Of a stretch of 64,000 bases of DNA, positions 52,834 through 61,403 are shown in pieces. Source of the stretch: Advenella kashmirensis W13003 (GTDB lineage: Bacteria > Pseudomonadota > Gammaproteobacteria > Burkholderiales > Burkholderiaceae_B); the NCBI RefSeq assembly GCF_000506985.1, contig NZ_KI650979.1, forward strand, positions 434,001 through 498,000, in the 5' to 3' direction. How positions within the stretch are numbered: the first letter of the stretch is position 1; each line of letters opens with the position of its first letter. The position numbers and the translations under genes are program-made. The notes below the pieces were generated by a model. It was not told where the DNA came from. It was given only the letters and a program-made list of their open reading frames with translations, and did no database searches.

Positions 52834-53643
52834 ATGAATTTGTTCTCTTTGATCTATAAGCGTATTGAGCGCGGCATCGTCCCTGTCCTGTTGTTAATCG
52901 GCTGGGAAATCTTCTCGCGATCCGGTGTATTGCCAGCGGCGTTGTTACCAGCGCCGTCTCAGGTACTGGTCGCCTGGGCGGATTGGATTTTCGGGACGGA
53001 CGGCAATACCCAGACCTATTCGGGTCGCTGGTTCTTCGATGTGCTGCACAGCTTTTGGCGGGTTCTGGCCGGATTTACACTGGCCGGCCTGCTTGGCGTT
53101 GCGCTAGGTATGGGTATAGGCTGGTCTCGCACCATAGAGAAGTTGATCGAGCCCATACTGCAGATGTTGCGCCCGATTCCACCCGTCTCCTGGATTCCGC
53201 TGGCGATTATCTGGTTTGGCATCGCAGACCGACCCGCCATATTTCTGGTATTTCTGGGCGCGTTCTTTCCGGTGCTGCTCAGCACAATCCATGGCGTGCG
53301 TAATTGCGACCGAAATCTGCTGCGTGCGGGCGCGATGACCGGAGGCAAACCGCGTATGCTGCTTCGCCATATCGTGTTTCCCGCGGCGCTCCCCAGCATT
53401 TTCTCAGGCTTGCGCATTGCGGTAGGCTCGGCCTGGATGCTTACCGTGACGGCTGAAATGGTGGCCGTAAAAAGCGGTGTGGGCTATGTACTGTGGGACT
53501 CGTACTACTTCCTGCGCTACGACATAGTCATTTCAGCCATGGCCAGCATCGGGTTACTGGGATTTCTAAGCGATCTGGCTATCAAACGTTTCGCCGGACA
53601 CGTACTGCGCTGGCAACGTGGTTCCGTACTCAACGCTAATTAG
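52834..53643 (+). CDS. NitT/TauT-type ABC permease
   Basis: A 269-aa inner-membrane protein with about six membrane helices and the loop RAGAMTGGKPRMLLRHIVFPAALPS, the EAA motif region. RPIPPVSWIPLAIIWFGI is typical of SsuC-like permeases. AGGAAACG lies before the ATG. It is 23 bp after the binding protein and 8 bp before the ATPase. Confidence 0.87.
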   Translation: MNLFSLIYKRIERGIVPVLLLIGWEIFSRSGVLPAALLPAPSQVLVAWADWIFGTDGNTQTYSGRWFFDVLHSFWRVLAGFTLAGLLGVALGMGIGWSRTIEKLIEPILQMLRPIPPVSWIPLAIIWFGIADRPAIFLVFLGAFFPVLLSTIHGVRNCDRNLLRAGAMTGGKPRMLLRHIVFPAALPSIFSGLRIAVGSAWMLTVTAEMVAVKSGVGYVLWDSYYFLRYDIVISAMASIGLLGFLSDLAIKRFAGHVLRWQRGSVLNAN

Positions 53644-53651
53644 GAAGAAAT

Positions 53652-54455
53652 ATGACACTCATTACAGTAGACAAGGTGTCCCGAATCTACGACGACCGCC
53701 AGCGCAAGACACAGGTCACCGCCCTTGACAACGTCAGCCTGACAGTGGGACGCAACGAATTTCTGTGTCTGCTTGGCCCCAGCGGATGCGGCAAGTCCAC
53801 ATTACTCAATATGATTGCCGGTTTCGATATGCCCACTCAGGGCACCGTCAATGTTGGAGGTCAGGTTGTACAGGGACCCGGTGCGGACCGGGGTGTGGTC
53901 TTTCAGCAGCCAAATCTGATGCCCTGGCTGCCCGTCTGGGAAAATGTCGCATTTCATTTGAAAATGCAGAACATGGGCAAAGCATTGCGCCGGGAGCGCG
54001 TGCAGCGCTTCATCGAAATGGTTGGACTCAAAGGGTTCGAGAACCATTTCCCCAGCGAGTTATCCGGCGGGATGAACCAGCGCGTGGGCATTGCGCGCGC
54101 ACTGCTCATGAACCCGGAAGTTATCCTGATGGACGAGCCGTTCGGCGCGCTGGACGAACAAACCAAGATGGATATGCACGCTGAACTGGTTCGCATCTGG
54201 CGCGAGAGTAAAAGCACCATCGTCTTTGTCACGCACGGCATCGACGAATCTCTCGCACTCGGCACACACGTGGCAGTGATGTCGGCTCGACCGGGAAGAA
54301 TTCGTGAATTGATCCCGATCGAACTGGATCGTCCGCGCGACCCCACCAGCGCCGTTTTCAACGACTACAAACGGCACATCCTTTCCTTGCTGCGGCCCGA
54401 AGCGCCGCGGCCTGAAGCTATCAATTTATCTCATAATGAATCGCACCATGTCTGA
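53652..54455 (+). CDS. NitT/TauT-type ABC ATP-binding protein
   Basis: A 267-aa ATPase with Walker A GPSGCGKST (about 40-48), Q-loop VFQQPNLMPWLPV, signature LSGGMNQR, Walker B VILMDEPF, D-loop GALD and switch VTHGIDE. The C-terminus runs 8 bp into the dihydropyrimidinase gene, so the transporter and the enzyme are translationally linked. Confidence 0.88.
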   Translation: MTLITVDKVSRIYDDRQRKTQVTALDNVSLTVGRNEFLCLLGPSGCGKSTLLNMIAGFDMPTQGTVNVGGQVVQGPGADRGVVFQQPNLMPWLPVWENVAFHLKMQNMGKALRRERVQRFIEMVGLKGFENHFPSELSGGMNQRVGIARALLMNPEVILMDEPFGALDEQTKMDMHAELVRIWRESKSTIVFVTHGIDESLALGTHVAVMSARPGRIRELIPIELDRPRDPTSAVFNDYKRHILSLLRPEAPRPEAINLSHNESHHV

Positions 54456-55872
54456 CTTTGATCTCGTGATCCGCAATGCCCGCGCTGTAACTGCCAGTGA
54501 TATTTTCCTGTGTGATATTGGTGTACGCGATGGCCTCATCGTGCAAGTTGGTCAGAGCCTTGGAACCGGAAAATGCGAAATTGATGCCGCCGGACGCTAT
54601 GTCACCCCCGGTGGAGTAGATGGGCATTGCCATCTGGACCAGCCTCATGCAGAACCCATCCGGATGGCCGACGACTTTGATACAGGCACGCTTTCAGCCG
54701 CTTGCGGGGGTACCACAACTGTCATCCCGTTCGCGGCGCAGGCCAAAGGTCAATCCCTGCGCGCTGCCGTGGACGATTATCACAAGCGTGCAGGCGGCAA
54801 AGCGCGGATCGACTATGCATTTCACATGATCGTCAGCGACCCCACACCCACCGTTTTGCACGAGGAACTTCCGGCGCTAATTCAGGAGGGCTATACCTCG
54901 TTCAAAATATACATGACCTATGACGACCTGAAACTTGACGACGGACAGATCCTGGACGTCCTTTCGGTCGCCAGAGAATACGGCGCGATGTGCATGGTGC
55001 ATGCCGAGAATGCGGACTGTATCGAGTGGCTCACTCGCAAACTCGAAGCGGCCGGGCGCGTCGCGCCGCGTTTCCACTCCCACGCCCGACCCATGCTTGT
55101 CGAGCGCGAAGCGACACATCGCGCCATCGCCTTGTCCGAACTGGTCGATGTGCCGATTCTGGTCGTACACGTTTCCGGTCGCGAAGCCGTGGAGCAGATT
55201 CGCTGGGCGCGGGGGCAGGGTCTGAATATTTATGCTGAGACTTGTCCGCAATACCTGTTTCTTACAGCGGAGGACCTGGGTATCGATGATCAATACGAAG
55301 GCGCCAAATGTGTCTGCAGTCCACCGCCGCGCGACAAGTCCAACCAGCAGGTAATCTGGAACGGCCTGGCCGACGGCCTGTTCACCGTATTCTCATCCGA
55401 CCATGCCCCCTACAAGTACGATGACGCTGCCGGCAAAAAACCCGGTGGCAAGGAAGTAGCGTTTCGTCATATTCCAAATGGCATACCGGGACTGGAGACC
55501 CGCATGCCCCTTTTATGGTCCGAAGGCGTCATGGCCGGTCGCATCACGCCACAGCGTTTCGTTGAGTTGACTTCGACCAATGCCGCCAAAGCCTATGGTT
55601 TGTACCCACGCAAGGGAACATTATCCATCGGCGCCGATGCGGATATGGTCATCTGGGATGAACGCGATCTTGAAATCCGCAATAGCATGCTGCATCACGC
55701 AGTGGACTACACGCCGTACGAATCCATGCACCTGTCAGCCTGGCCGGGTGTGACGCTGTCGCGAGGCGAAGTCATCTGGGATGGCAGCCAGGCTTCGTGT
55801 CCGCCGGGCCGGGGCAAATTCCTGACGTGTGATACGCCGTCGCTCGCGCCACGCAAGCTTATGGAAATCTGA
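54448..55872 (+). CDS. Dihydropyrimidinase/D-hydantoinase
   Basis: A 474-aa binuclear-zinc amidohydrolase that opens dihydrouracil, dihydrothymine or hydantoin rings to N-carbamoyl acids. It shows VDGHCHLDQPH (first two His ligands), SFKIYMTYDDL with the Lys that is carboxylated, MVHAEN, ILVVHVSGREA and VFSSDHAPYKY with the catalytic Asp. ATG at 54448 is preferred; an in-frame ATG at 54436 is also possible. No carbamoylase (beta-ureidopropionase) is encoded nearby, so the next step is unknown. Confidence 0.87.
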   Translation: MSDFDLVIRNARAVTASDIFLCDIGVRDGLIVQVGQSLGTGKCEIDAAGRYVTPGGVDGHCHLDQPHAEPIRMADDFDTGTLSAACGGTTTVIPFAAQAKGQSLRAAVDDYHKRAGGKARIDYAFHMIVSDPTPTVLHEELPALIQEGYTSFKIYMTYDDLKLDDGQILDVLSVAREYGAMCMVHAENADCIEWLTRKLEAAGRVAPRFHSHARPMLVEREATHRAIALSELVDVPILVVHVSGREAVEQIRWARGQGLNIYAETCPQYLFLTAEDLGIDDQYEGAKCVCSPPPRDKSNQQVIWNGLADGLFTVFSSDHAPYKYDDAAGKKPGGKEVAFRHIPNGIPGLETRMPLLWSEGVMAGRITPQRFVELTSTNAAKAYGLYPRKGTLSIGADADMVIWDERDLEIRNSMLHHAVDYTPYESMHLSAWPGVTLSRGEVIWDGSQASCPPGRGKFLTCDTPSLAPRKLMEI

Positions 55873-55881
55873 GACCAGACT

Positions 55882-56610
55882 ATGACAAAAAAAATTCGAC
55901 TCGGCATGCTGACGCCGTCATCAAATACCGCGCTGGAACCTATTACGTGCGCGATGGTCAGCAGTTTGCCCAATGTCACTATACATTTTTCGCGATTCAG
56001 GGTCACAGAAATATCATTGCGCGGCCCGGCGTTAAATCAGTTCGATCTTGACAATATCCTTTCTGCCGCCCGACTTCTGGCCGATGCCCGGGTCGATGTC
56101 ATTTCGTGGAACGGTACATCGTCCGGCTGGCTTGGTTTTCATCAAGACAAGATGCTTTGCCACAAGATTACAGAGGCGACCGGTATTCCTGCCACAACGT
56201 CGGTACTGGCCCTGAACGAAATACTGAAGAAAAAAGGGATAACGCGCTTTGGTCTGGCGACCCCCTATTTGAGCGACGTACAAAGTCGCATCATTACCAA
56301 CTATCGGACTAGTGGCCTGGATTGCAACGCCGAGCGTCATTTGGACCTTCATATCAATTATGACTTCGCACAAGTGAAAGAGGAAACCATACGTCAACTG
56401 GTACGAGAGCTGGCCAAAGAAGACGTCCAGGCGATCAGTACGTTTTGCACCAACCTGCACGCCGCGCACCTGGCCGAAGAACTCGAAGCGGAAACCGGCA
56501 TTCCCCTGTATGACACGATTGCAACGGTCATGTGGAAATCTCTGAGACTGGCCGGCGTGGATACGCGTGCCCTGAAGGACTGGGGAAGCCTGTTTCGGGA
56601 GGTTGATTGA
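55882..56610 (+). CDS. Asp/Glu racemase-superfamily enzyme, arylmalonate decarboxylase-like
   Basis: A 242-aa protein with LGMLTPSSNTALEPI at the N-terminus, the maleate isomerase/arylmalonate decarboxylase pattern. The first catalytic Cys of racemases and isomerases is absent (VDVISWNGTSSGW has none), while the second is present as C189 (ISTFCTNLHAAHL). A single C-terminal Cys is the layout of arylmalonate decarboxylase. It could decarboxylate or isomerise a dicarboxylic ring-opening product. It lies 9 bp after the dihydropyrimidinase and overlaps nothing. Confidence 0.75.
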   Translation: MTKKIRLGMLTPSSNTALEPITCAMVSSLPNVTIHFSRFRVTEISLRGPALNQFDLDNILSAARLLADARVDVISWNGTSSGWLGFHQDKMLCHKITEATGIPATTSVLALNEILKKKGITRFGLATPYLSDVQSRIITNYRTSGLDCNAERHLDLHINYDFAQVKEETIRQLVRELAKEDVQAISTFCTNLHAAHLAEELEAETGIPLYDTIATVMWKSLRLAGVDTRALKDWGSLFREVD

Positions 56611-56611
56611 A

Positions 56612-57355
56612 ATGAAACTGCTCGTCGTCAACCCTAATATCAGCGAAACAGTGACCGCTTTGATCCATGCAGAAGCACGACGATCGGCATCGACTGATAC
56701 CCTCATTACCATGGCCACTGCCCGGTTCGGCATGGCCTATATCGAAACACGCTTTGAAGCGTTGGTCGCAGGTTACGCGACAGCTTGCGTGACAGCAGAA
56801 CATGCGGGCAATTTTGACGGCCTGGTGGTCGCTGCGTTTGGAGATCCTGGCCTGGCGGGTTTGAAGGAACTGTTTGACGTACCTGTGGTTGGCATGACCG
56901 AGGCTGCGCTAGCCAGTGCCTGTCTGCTCGGCCAGCGTTTCTCCATCATCGCCATCTCCCATCGAATTGAAGCCTGGTACAGGGAATGCGTGGCTAGCAA
57001 TGGCTTGAGTTCCAGATTGGCCAGCATTCGTTCTTTGGACTCCAGATTGCAACACATTGACACGATACAGCAGGATCACGCCGCCCGCCTGGAAATGCTT
57101 TGTCTGCAGGCTGTCCATGAAGATGGCGCCGACGTGATCATCGTCGCGGGCGCACCCCTGGCCGGCCTGGCGCGCACGCTCAGGGAAAAAATACCGGTGC
57201 CGGTGGTAGATGGCGTCAGCAGTGCCGTGCGACATTGCGAATCACTCGTTTCGCTTCAAATTTGCACCGCTCGCGAAGGCAGCTTCGCTGCGCCACCCAA
57301 AAAACTGAATACCGGACTGCCTCCTGCATTGGTTCGGGTCTTCAACAGAGAGTGA
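56612..57355 (+). CDS. Hydantoin racemase-like protein lacking both usual cysteines
   Basis: A 247-aa Asp/Glu/hydantoin racemase-family protein: LLVVNPNISETVTALI start, FDGLVVAAFGDPGLAGLKE and ADVIIVAGAPLAGLAR. In characterised hydantoin racemases the equivalents read (A)CFGDPGL and LGCAGMAGLA with the two acid/base cysteines; here both are replaced (Ala and Gly). Racemisation by the standard two-Cys mechanism is therefore unlikely. It begins 1 bp after the previous stop, with GGGAGG about 10 bp upstream. Confidence 0.75.
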   Translation: MKLLVVNPNISETVTALIHAEARRSASTDTLITMATARFGMAYIETRFEALVAGYATACVTAEHAGNFDGLVVAAFGDPGLAGLKELFDVPVVGMTEAALASACLLGQRFSIIAISHRIEAWYRECVASNGLSSRLASIRSLDSRLQHIDTIQQDHAARLEMLCLQAVHEDGADVIIVAGAPLAGLARTLREKIPVPVVDGVSSAVRHCESLVSLQICTAREGSFAAPPKKLNTGLPPALVRVFNRE

Positions 57356-57409
57356 CCAAAACCGGCAAGCCGCAGAGGCGCATCGTGATTGCATTTTATT
57401 AAGGTTGTT

Positions 57410-58408
57410 ATGACAACACTCATTACAGGAAGTTCTGGATTTGTCGGTCTGGCGCTGACAGAAGAATTATTGCGGATGGGCAATCACGTCGTCGGGTTCG
57501 ATACGATTTCACCGTCTAGCCAGGCATTGGACGTTTTTGCTGCATTGCCTGGAAAATTCTCGTACTGCGTCGGCGACGTACGTGATCCATCGACCATAGA
57601 AGCTGCACTCTCTTCCCACCAGTGCGAAAACCTGGTGACCCTGGCCGCAGTCACTGCCGATGAATCGCGAGAACGTCGACAGCCCGGTTTGATTTACGAT
57701 GTGAACGTCGCCGGCGCACTGAACGCTATTGAGATCGCGACACGATATGGTGTCTCTCGATTCGTCCATTTAAGCTCGGGCTCTGTATATGGCGAAAGTG
57801 GTTACGCAGGCGCGATACTGCATGAAACTAATACGCCTCTGCATCCAGAGGGTTTATACGGTCACTCAAAGCAGGCAGCCGAGATCGCTGTATTGCGATT
57901 GAAATCGCTTCATGCAATTGATCTGGTAATAGGCCGCCTGGGAACGTGCTTTGGCCCATGGGAACATGACACCGGATTCCGGGACACCTTAAGTGCGCCA
58001 TTACAGATACTAAAACTTGCCTTCAGCGGACGCACCGCTATTCTGCCCCGCGACAGTGTCCGCGATTGGCTCTATGTCAGAGATGCGGCTGCAGGCATTT
58101 TCTCTCTCATAAACACACGCCAATTGCCACACAGTATTTATAACATCGCAACGGTTCTTGAATTTCCACTCTCGTCCTGGTGCCGAAAACTGCAAGCCCA
58201 CCTGCCCGGGTTTCAATGGCAGATAGCTAAAACAGGGAAGCCATGCAATGTGCATCTATATGGTGGCCGGGATCGCGCGAGCATGGATATAGGCAGACTG
58301 TTGGCCGATACGCGGTTCAAACCGTTATATGACCTGGATAGCGCGTTCGACGATTTCATTTCCTGGAAAGAGACGGTCGAAAACAAGAGAATGCCAAACG
58401 AGCTATAG
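57410..58408 (+). CDS. NAD-dependent epimerase/dehydratase family protein
   Basis: A 332-aa extended SDR: TLITGSSGFVGLALTEELLRMGNHVVGFDTI (NAD site TGxxGxxG), VTLAAVTADESRERRQPG, SSGSVYGESG and the catalytic YGHSK (Tyr-x-x-x-Lys). This resembles nucleotide-sugar epimerases and also small-molecule enzymes such as erythronate/denerystone dehydrogenases. Its place in a cyclic-amide operon suggests a small polar acid or sugar-like substrate rather than a nucleotide sugar. ATG at 57410 has AAGG upstream. Confidence 0.78.
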   Translation: MTTLITGSSGFVGLALTEELLRMGNHVVGFDTISPSSQALDVFAALPGKFSYCVGDVRDPSTIEAALSSHQCENLVTLAAVTADESRERRQPGLIYDVNVAGALNAIEIATRYGVSRFVHLSSGSVYGESGYAGAILHETNTPLHPEGLYGHSKQAAEIAVLRLKSLHAIDLVIGRLGTCFGPWEHDTGFRDTLSAPLQILKLAFSGRTAILPRDSVRDWLYVRDAAAGIFSLINTRQLPHSIYNIATVLEFPLSSWCRKLQAHLPGFQWQIAKTGKPCNVHLYGGRDRASMDIGRLLADTRFKPLYDLDSAFDDFISWKETVENKRMPNEL

Positions 58409-58427
58409 AAACAAGGAATTGAAGATC

Positions 58428-59216
58428 ATGAAGATACAGGACAATTTTAATCTCTCCGGAAAAGTATGTATTGTCACTGGCGCTGCCTCCGGTATTGGCC
58501 GCGCGATCGCGATACGCCTTGCCCAATCGGGTGCGTCCGTGACCGTGGCCGATGTAACAACCGACGTCATTGAAGGAGGAGAGCCTACCGCTAGCATGCT
58601 GGAGAAAGCCGGATTTGACGTTCAGTTCAGACATACCGACGTGGGATCCACTGCAGACGTCGAGACGCTCATCAGCGACGTAGTAGACCGCTCAGGCAGG
58701 CTTGACATCCTTGTTAATAATGCTTGTGTTCGCCATGCGCGTCCGCTGCTTGAAATGGATGAAGCACAGTGGCACCATATCCTCAATATCAATTTATCTG
58801 GTGCATTCCGGTGTTGCAAAGCATCCGTCCGACAAATGATCAGGCAAAGCGCGATCGATGACGTACGTGGCCGAATCATCAACCTTTCATCCCAGCATGG
58901 CATCATTTCGGCTCCGGGCGACATTGCATACGGAACCAGTAAGGCTGCAGTGGCCTACCTGACTCGCCAAATCGCATCAGACTACGCCGCGCAGGGCATT
59001 GTTTGCAATGCCATAGCGCCGGGAAAAATTCAAACCGGCGCTGGCGGTCGGGCGGCAGACCCGGCCGTGCTCGATCGGGCAATCAGCAGAACACCGTGGC
59101 CAAGACTGGGACGGCCGATGGATGTAGCCAACGCGGTCCTCTTCATGTGTAGTTCTTCCTCAACGTTCATCACCGGTGCCGAGCTCATGGTCGATGGTGG
59201 ATGGATGGCTGCATAA
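58428..59216 (+). CDS. Short-chain dehydrogenase/reductase
   Basis: A 262-aa classical SDR: VCIVTGAASGIGRAIAIRLAQSGASVTVADV (cofactor site, Asp for NAD preference), VNNACVRHARPL, RIINLSSQHG and the catalytic YGTSKAAVAYLTRQ, with C-terminal FITGAELMVDGGWM. NAD-dependent oxidation of a hydroxyl is likely. AAGGAA lies before the ATG at 58428; the longer frame overlaps the epimerase. It ends the operon. Confidence 0.86.
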   Translation: MKIQDNFNLSGKVCIVTGAASGIGRAIAIRLAQSGASVTVADVTTDVIEGGEPTASMLEKAGFDVQFRHTDVGSTADVETLISDVVDRSGRLDILVNNACVRHARPLLEMDEAQWHHILNINLSGAFRCCKASVRQMIRQSAIDDVRGRIINLSSQHGIISAPGDIAYGTSKAAVAYLTRQIASDYAAQGIVCNAIAPGKIQTGAGGRAADPAVLDRAISRTPWPRLGRPMDVANAVLFMCSSSSTFITGAELMVDGGWMAA

Positions 59217-59302
59217 ACCAGAGCGGAAAAAAAAGTTAGCGTTATCATCATCATTGTGGTCAAATCCATACTTATCGACCAGTACGCCTTAAAGACAAAC
59301 TA

Positions 59303-59893
59303 ATGACCCCCGTCTCCACCCTGGCCCAGGCATACGCCGCCTTTGACGCCGTCAACAGAACCGACCCCAACACCTTTGCCTGGCAGGGCGAGGACTGGCC
59401 GCGCGAGCTTTTCCTGGCGGAAAAACTGACTGAATGGGTTCTCCTGCTTGAACCCGATGCTTCCGAACCCTTGCAACTGGCGGCCCGCTGCCAGCATATC
59501 GGTCGCTGGCAAATCCCCCGGCACGACTACCCCGAAGGGCGTATCGGCTACCTTACGTGGCGCAAGGCGCTGGCGCACCATCATGCAGACATGGCATCCG
59601 GCATACTTCGCGAACTGCATTACGACGACAATACAATTGGGCAGGTGCAGGCGATTCTGTTGAAACGCGGCATCAAGCAGCATGCCGATGTCCAGGTCAT
59701 GGAAAATGCCCTGTGTCTGGTGTTCCTGCAATATCAGTTTGAATCATTCCGGCTGGAAAATGAAGAGAAAATCGTGGGCATTATTCAGAAGTCGCTGCTA
59801 AAGATGGACGACGTGGGACGCCAGCACGCGCTGCGGCTTGAATATAGTCCCGACGGGATTGCGATTATTAATCACGCCCTGGCGAGGCTGTAG
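59303..59893 (+). CDS. DUF4202 domain protein
   Basis: A 196-aa protein matching DUF4202: FDAVNRTDPNTFAWQGEDWPRELFLAEKLTEWVLLL, CQHIGRWQIPRHDYPEGRIGYLTWRKALAHHHA and LVFLQYQFESF. The conserved His and Asp residues suggest an HD-like metal site, but the function is unknown. Its 3' end overlaps the fumarase gene on the other strand by 26 bp. Confidence 0.82.
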   Translation: MTPVSTLAQAYAAFDAVNRTDPNTFAWQGEDWPRELFLAEKLTEWVLLLEPDASEPLQLAARCQHIGRWQIPRHDYPEGRIGYLTWRKALAHHHADMASGILRELHYDDNTIGQVQAILLKRGIKQHADVQVMENALCLVFLQYQFESFRLENEEKIVGIIQKSLLKMDDVGRQHALRLEYSPDGIAIINHALARL

Positions 59894-61400
59894 GCCAAAC
59901 CCTATACATCGGCACAATCCCCTTGTGCACATACCCTCCAGCACTATCGATCGCGACGACAACCGGAAAATCACGAACCTCAAATTCATAGATTGCTTCC
60001 ATACCAAGATCCTCGAAAGCAACTACGCGAGATGCCGTAATCGTTTTGGCAATCAAATACGCCGCCCCACCGACTGCGCTCAAGTAGGCCGTCCTCGTTT
60101 TTCGAATCACATCAATGGCTTGTCTGCTGCGCTCTGCCTTGCCAATCGATACCATCAGCCCTGCCTTTTCAATGAAATCCTCGAGATACGCATCCATCCG
60201 ATTGGATGTTGTCGGTCCGGCAGGTCCCACCACTTCATCGCCGACAGCGTCGACTGGCCCGACGTAATAGACAGCACGCCCGGTAAAGTCGACAGGCAAA
60301 GACTGATCCTCATGGAGCATATTCACGATACGTTTATGGGCAGCATCGCGCGCCGTGAGCATTTTCCCTGACAAAAGCAGCATATCGCCTGCCTTCCAAA
60401 GTCGAACCTCTTCTATCGTCAAGGTGTCCAAGTTCACAGCGATAGCTTCGCCAGCATTGACGACTTCCGGGATATCTGCCCAGAGCGTTTCATCATGGAC
60501 GGGCATGCACGCCGCTGCACTTCCGTCCAATTCAAATGTCATATAGCGGGTGGCGGCGCAATTAGGCACAATTGCAATAGGAAGCATAGCGGCATGACAG
60601 GGAGCGTGCCGGAGTTTGATATCCAGGACAGTCGATTTGCCTCCCAGCCCCTGCGCGCCGATATTCAGTTCGTTATTGATGCGATCGTACAACGACAGTC
60701 GCAAACGTTCGTAGTCATCAAGGTCAGCTTTGTTCCTGAGCTGCTGGATATCGATAGGCTGGTGCAGCGCTTCCTTTGCCATTCGCATGGCTTGTTCCGG
60801 GCTGCCCCCCAGCCCAATGCCGAGTACACCCGGCGGACACCAACCCGCACCAAGCTTTGGCATTTGCTCCAGAACCCATTCTTCGACTGATTCATTCGGA
60901 TTCAACATGGCAAACCGGGCCTTGACATCGCCCCCACCGCCCTTGGCGCTGACGGTCACCCGCAATGTGTCGCCCTGGCACATGGAGATATGCAGCACGG
61001 CTGGCGCGTTATTGCCTGTATTCTTGCGCGTACCGAGTGGTTCTCTGACCACAGTGGCACGCAGCGGATTGGCGGCATCGGTATAGGCTGCAACCACCGC
61101 GTTGTCCGCCACGTCCTGCAAAGAGGGCATGGGCGTTATGTCAGATGAAAACCGGACATCCATGCCGATTTCCATGAAGACATGTGCAATGCCTGTGTCC
61201 TGGCAGATCGGGCGCCTGGCCGCTGCACTCAGTTTGCTGTTGATCAGAATTTGCAGAATGGCGTTCTTTGCATAGCGGTTTTCTTCTGCGATGTATGCCT
61301 CCTTCAGCGCACGGATATAATCCGGCGGATGATGATGACTGACATATTGCAGCGCATCTGCAATGCTTTTTTCCAGATCTTCCAGACGGATTGTTTTCAT
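59868..61400 (-). CDS. Class I fumarate hydratase (4Fe-4S)
   Basis: A 510-aa fused alpha-beta class I hydro-lyase. Cys candidates for the 4Fe-4S cluster are C66 (RPICQDTG), C188 (GWCPPGVLGIGLGG) and C268/C281 (RHAPCHAAMLPIAIVPNCAATR), at the places of the three ligands in E. coli FumA. GMEAIYEFEVRDFPVVVAID closes the beta part. It hydrates fumarate to malate; L(+)-tartrate dehydratase is the alternative. It is third in the operon after the lyase and Bug receptor, consistent with use of fumarate released by the lyase. Confidence 0.85.
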   Translation of the reverse strand: MKTIRLEDLEKSIADALQYVSHHHPPDYIRALKEAYIAEENRYAKNAILQILINSKLSAAARRPICQDTGIAHVFMEIGMDVRFSSDITPMPSLQDVADNAVVAAYTDAANPLRATVVREPLGTRKNTGNNAPAVLHISMCQGDTLRVTVSAKGGGGDVKARFAMLNPNESVEEWVLEQMPKLGAGWCPPGVLGIGLGGSPEQAMRMAKEALHQPIDIQQLRNKADLDDYERLRLSLYDRINNELNIGAQGLGGKSTVLDIKLRHAPCHAAMLPIAIVPNCAATRYMTFELDGSAAACMPVHDETLWADIPEVVNAGEAIAVNLDTLTIEEVRLWKAGDMLLLSGKMLTARDAAHKRIVNMLHEDQSLPVDFTGRAVYYVGPVDAVGDEVVGPAGPTTSNRMDAYLEDFIEKAGLMVSIGKAERSRQAIDVIRKTRTAYLSAVGGAAYLIAKTITASRVVAFEDLGMEAIYEFEVRDFPVVVAIDSAGGYVHKGIVPMYRVWPTASPGRD

Positions 61401-61403
61401 GTC

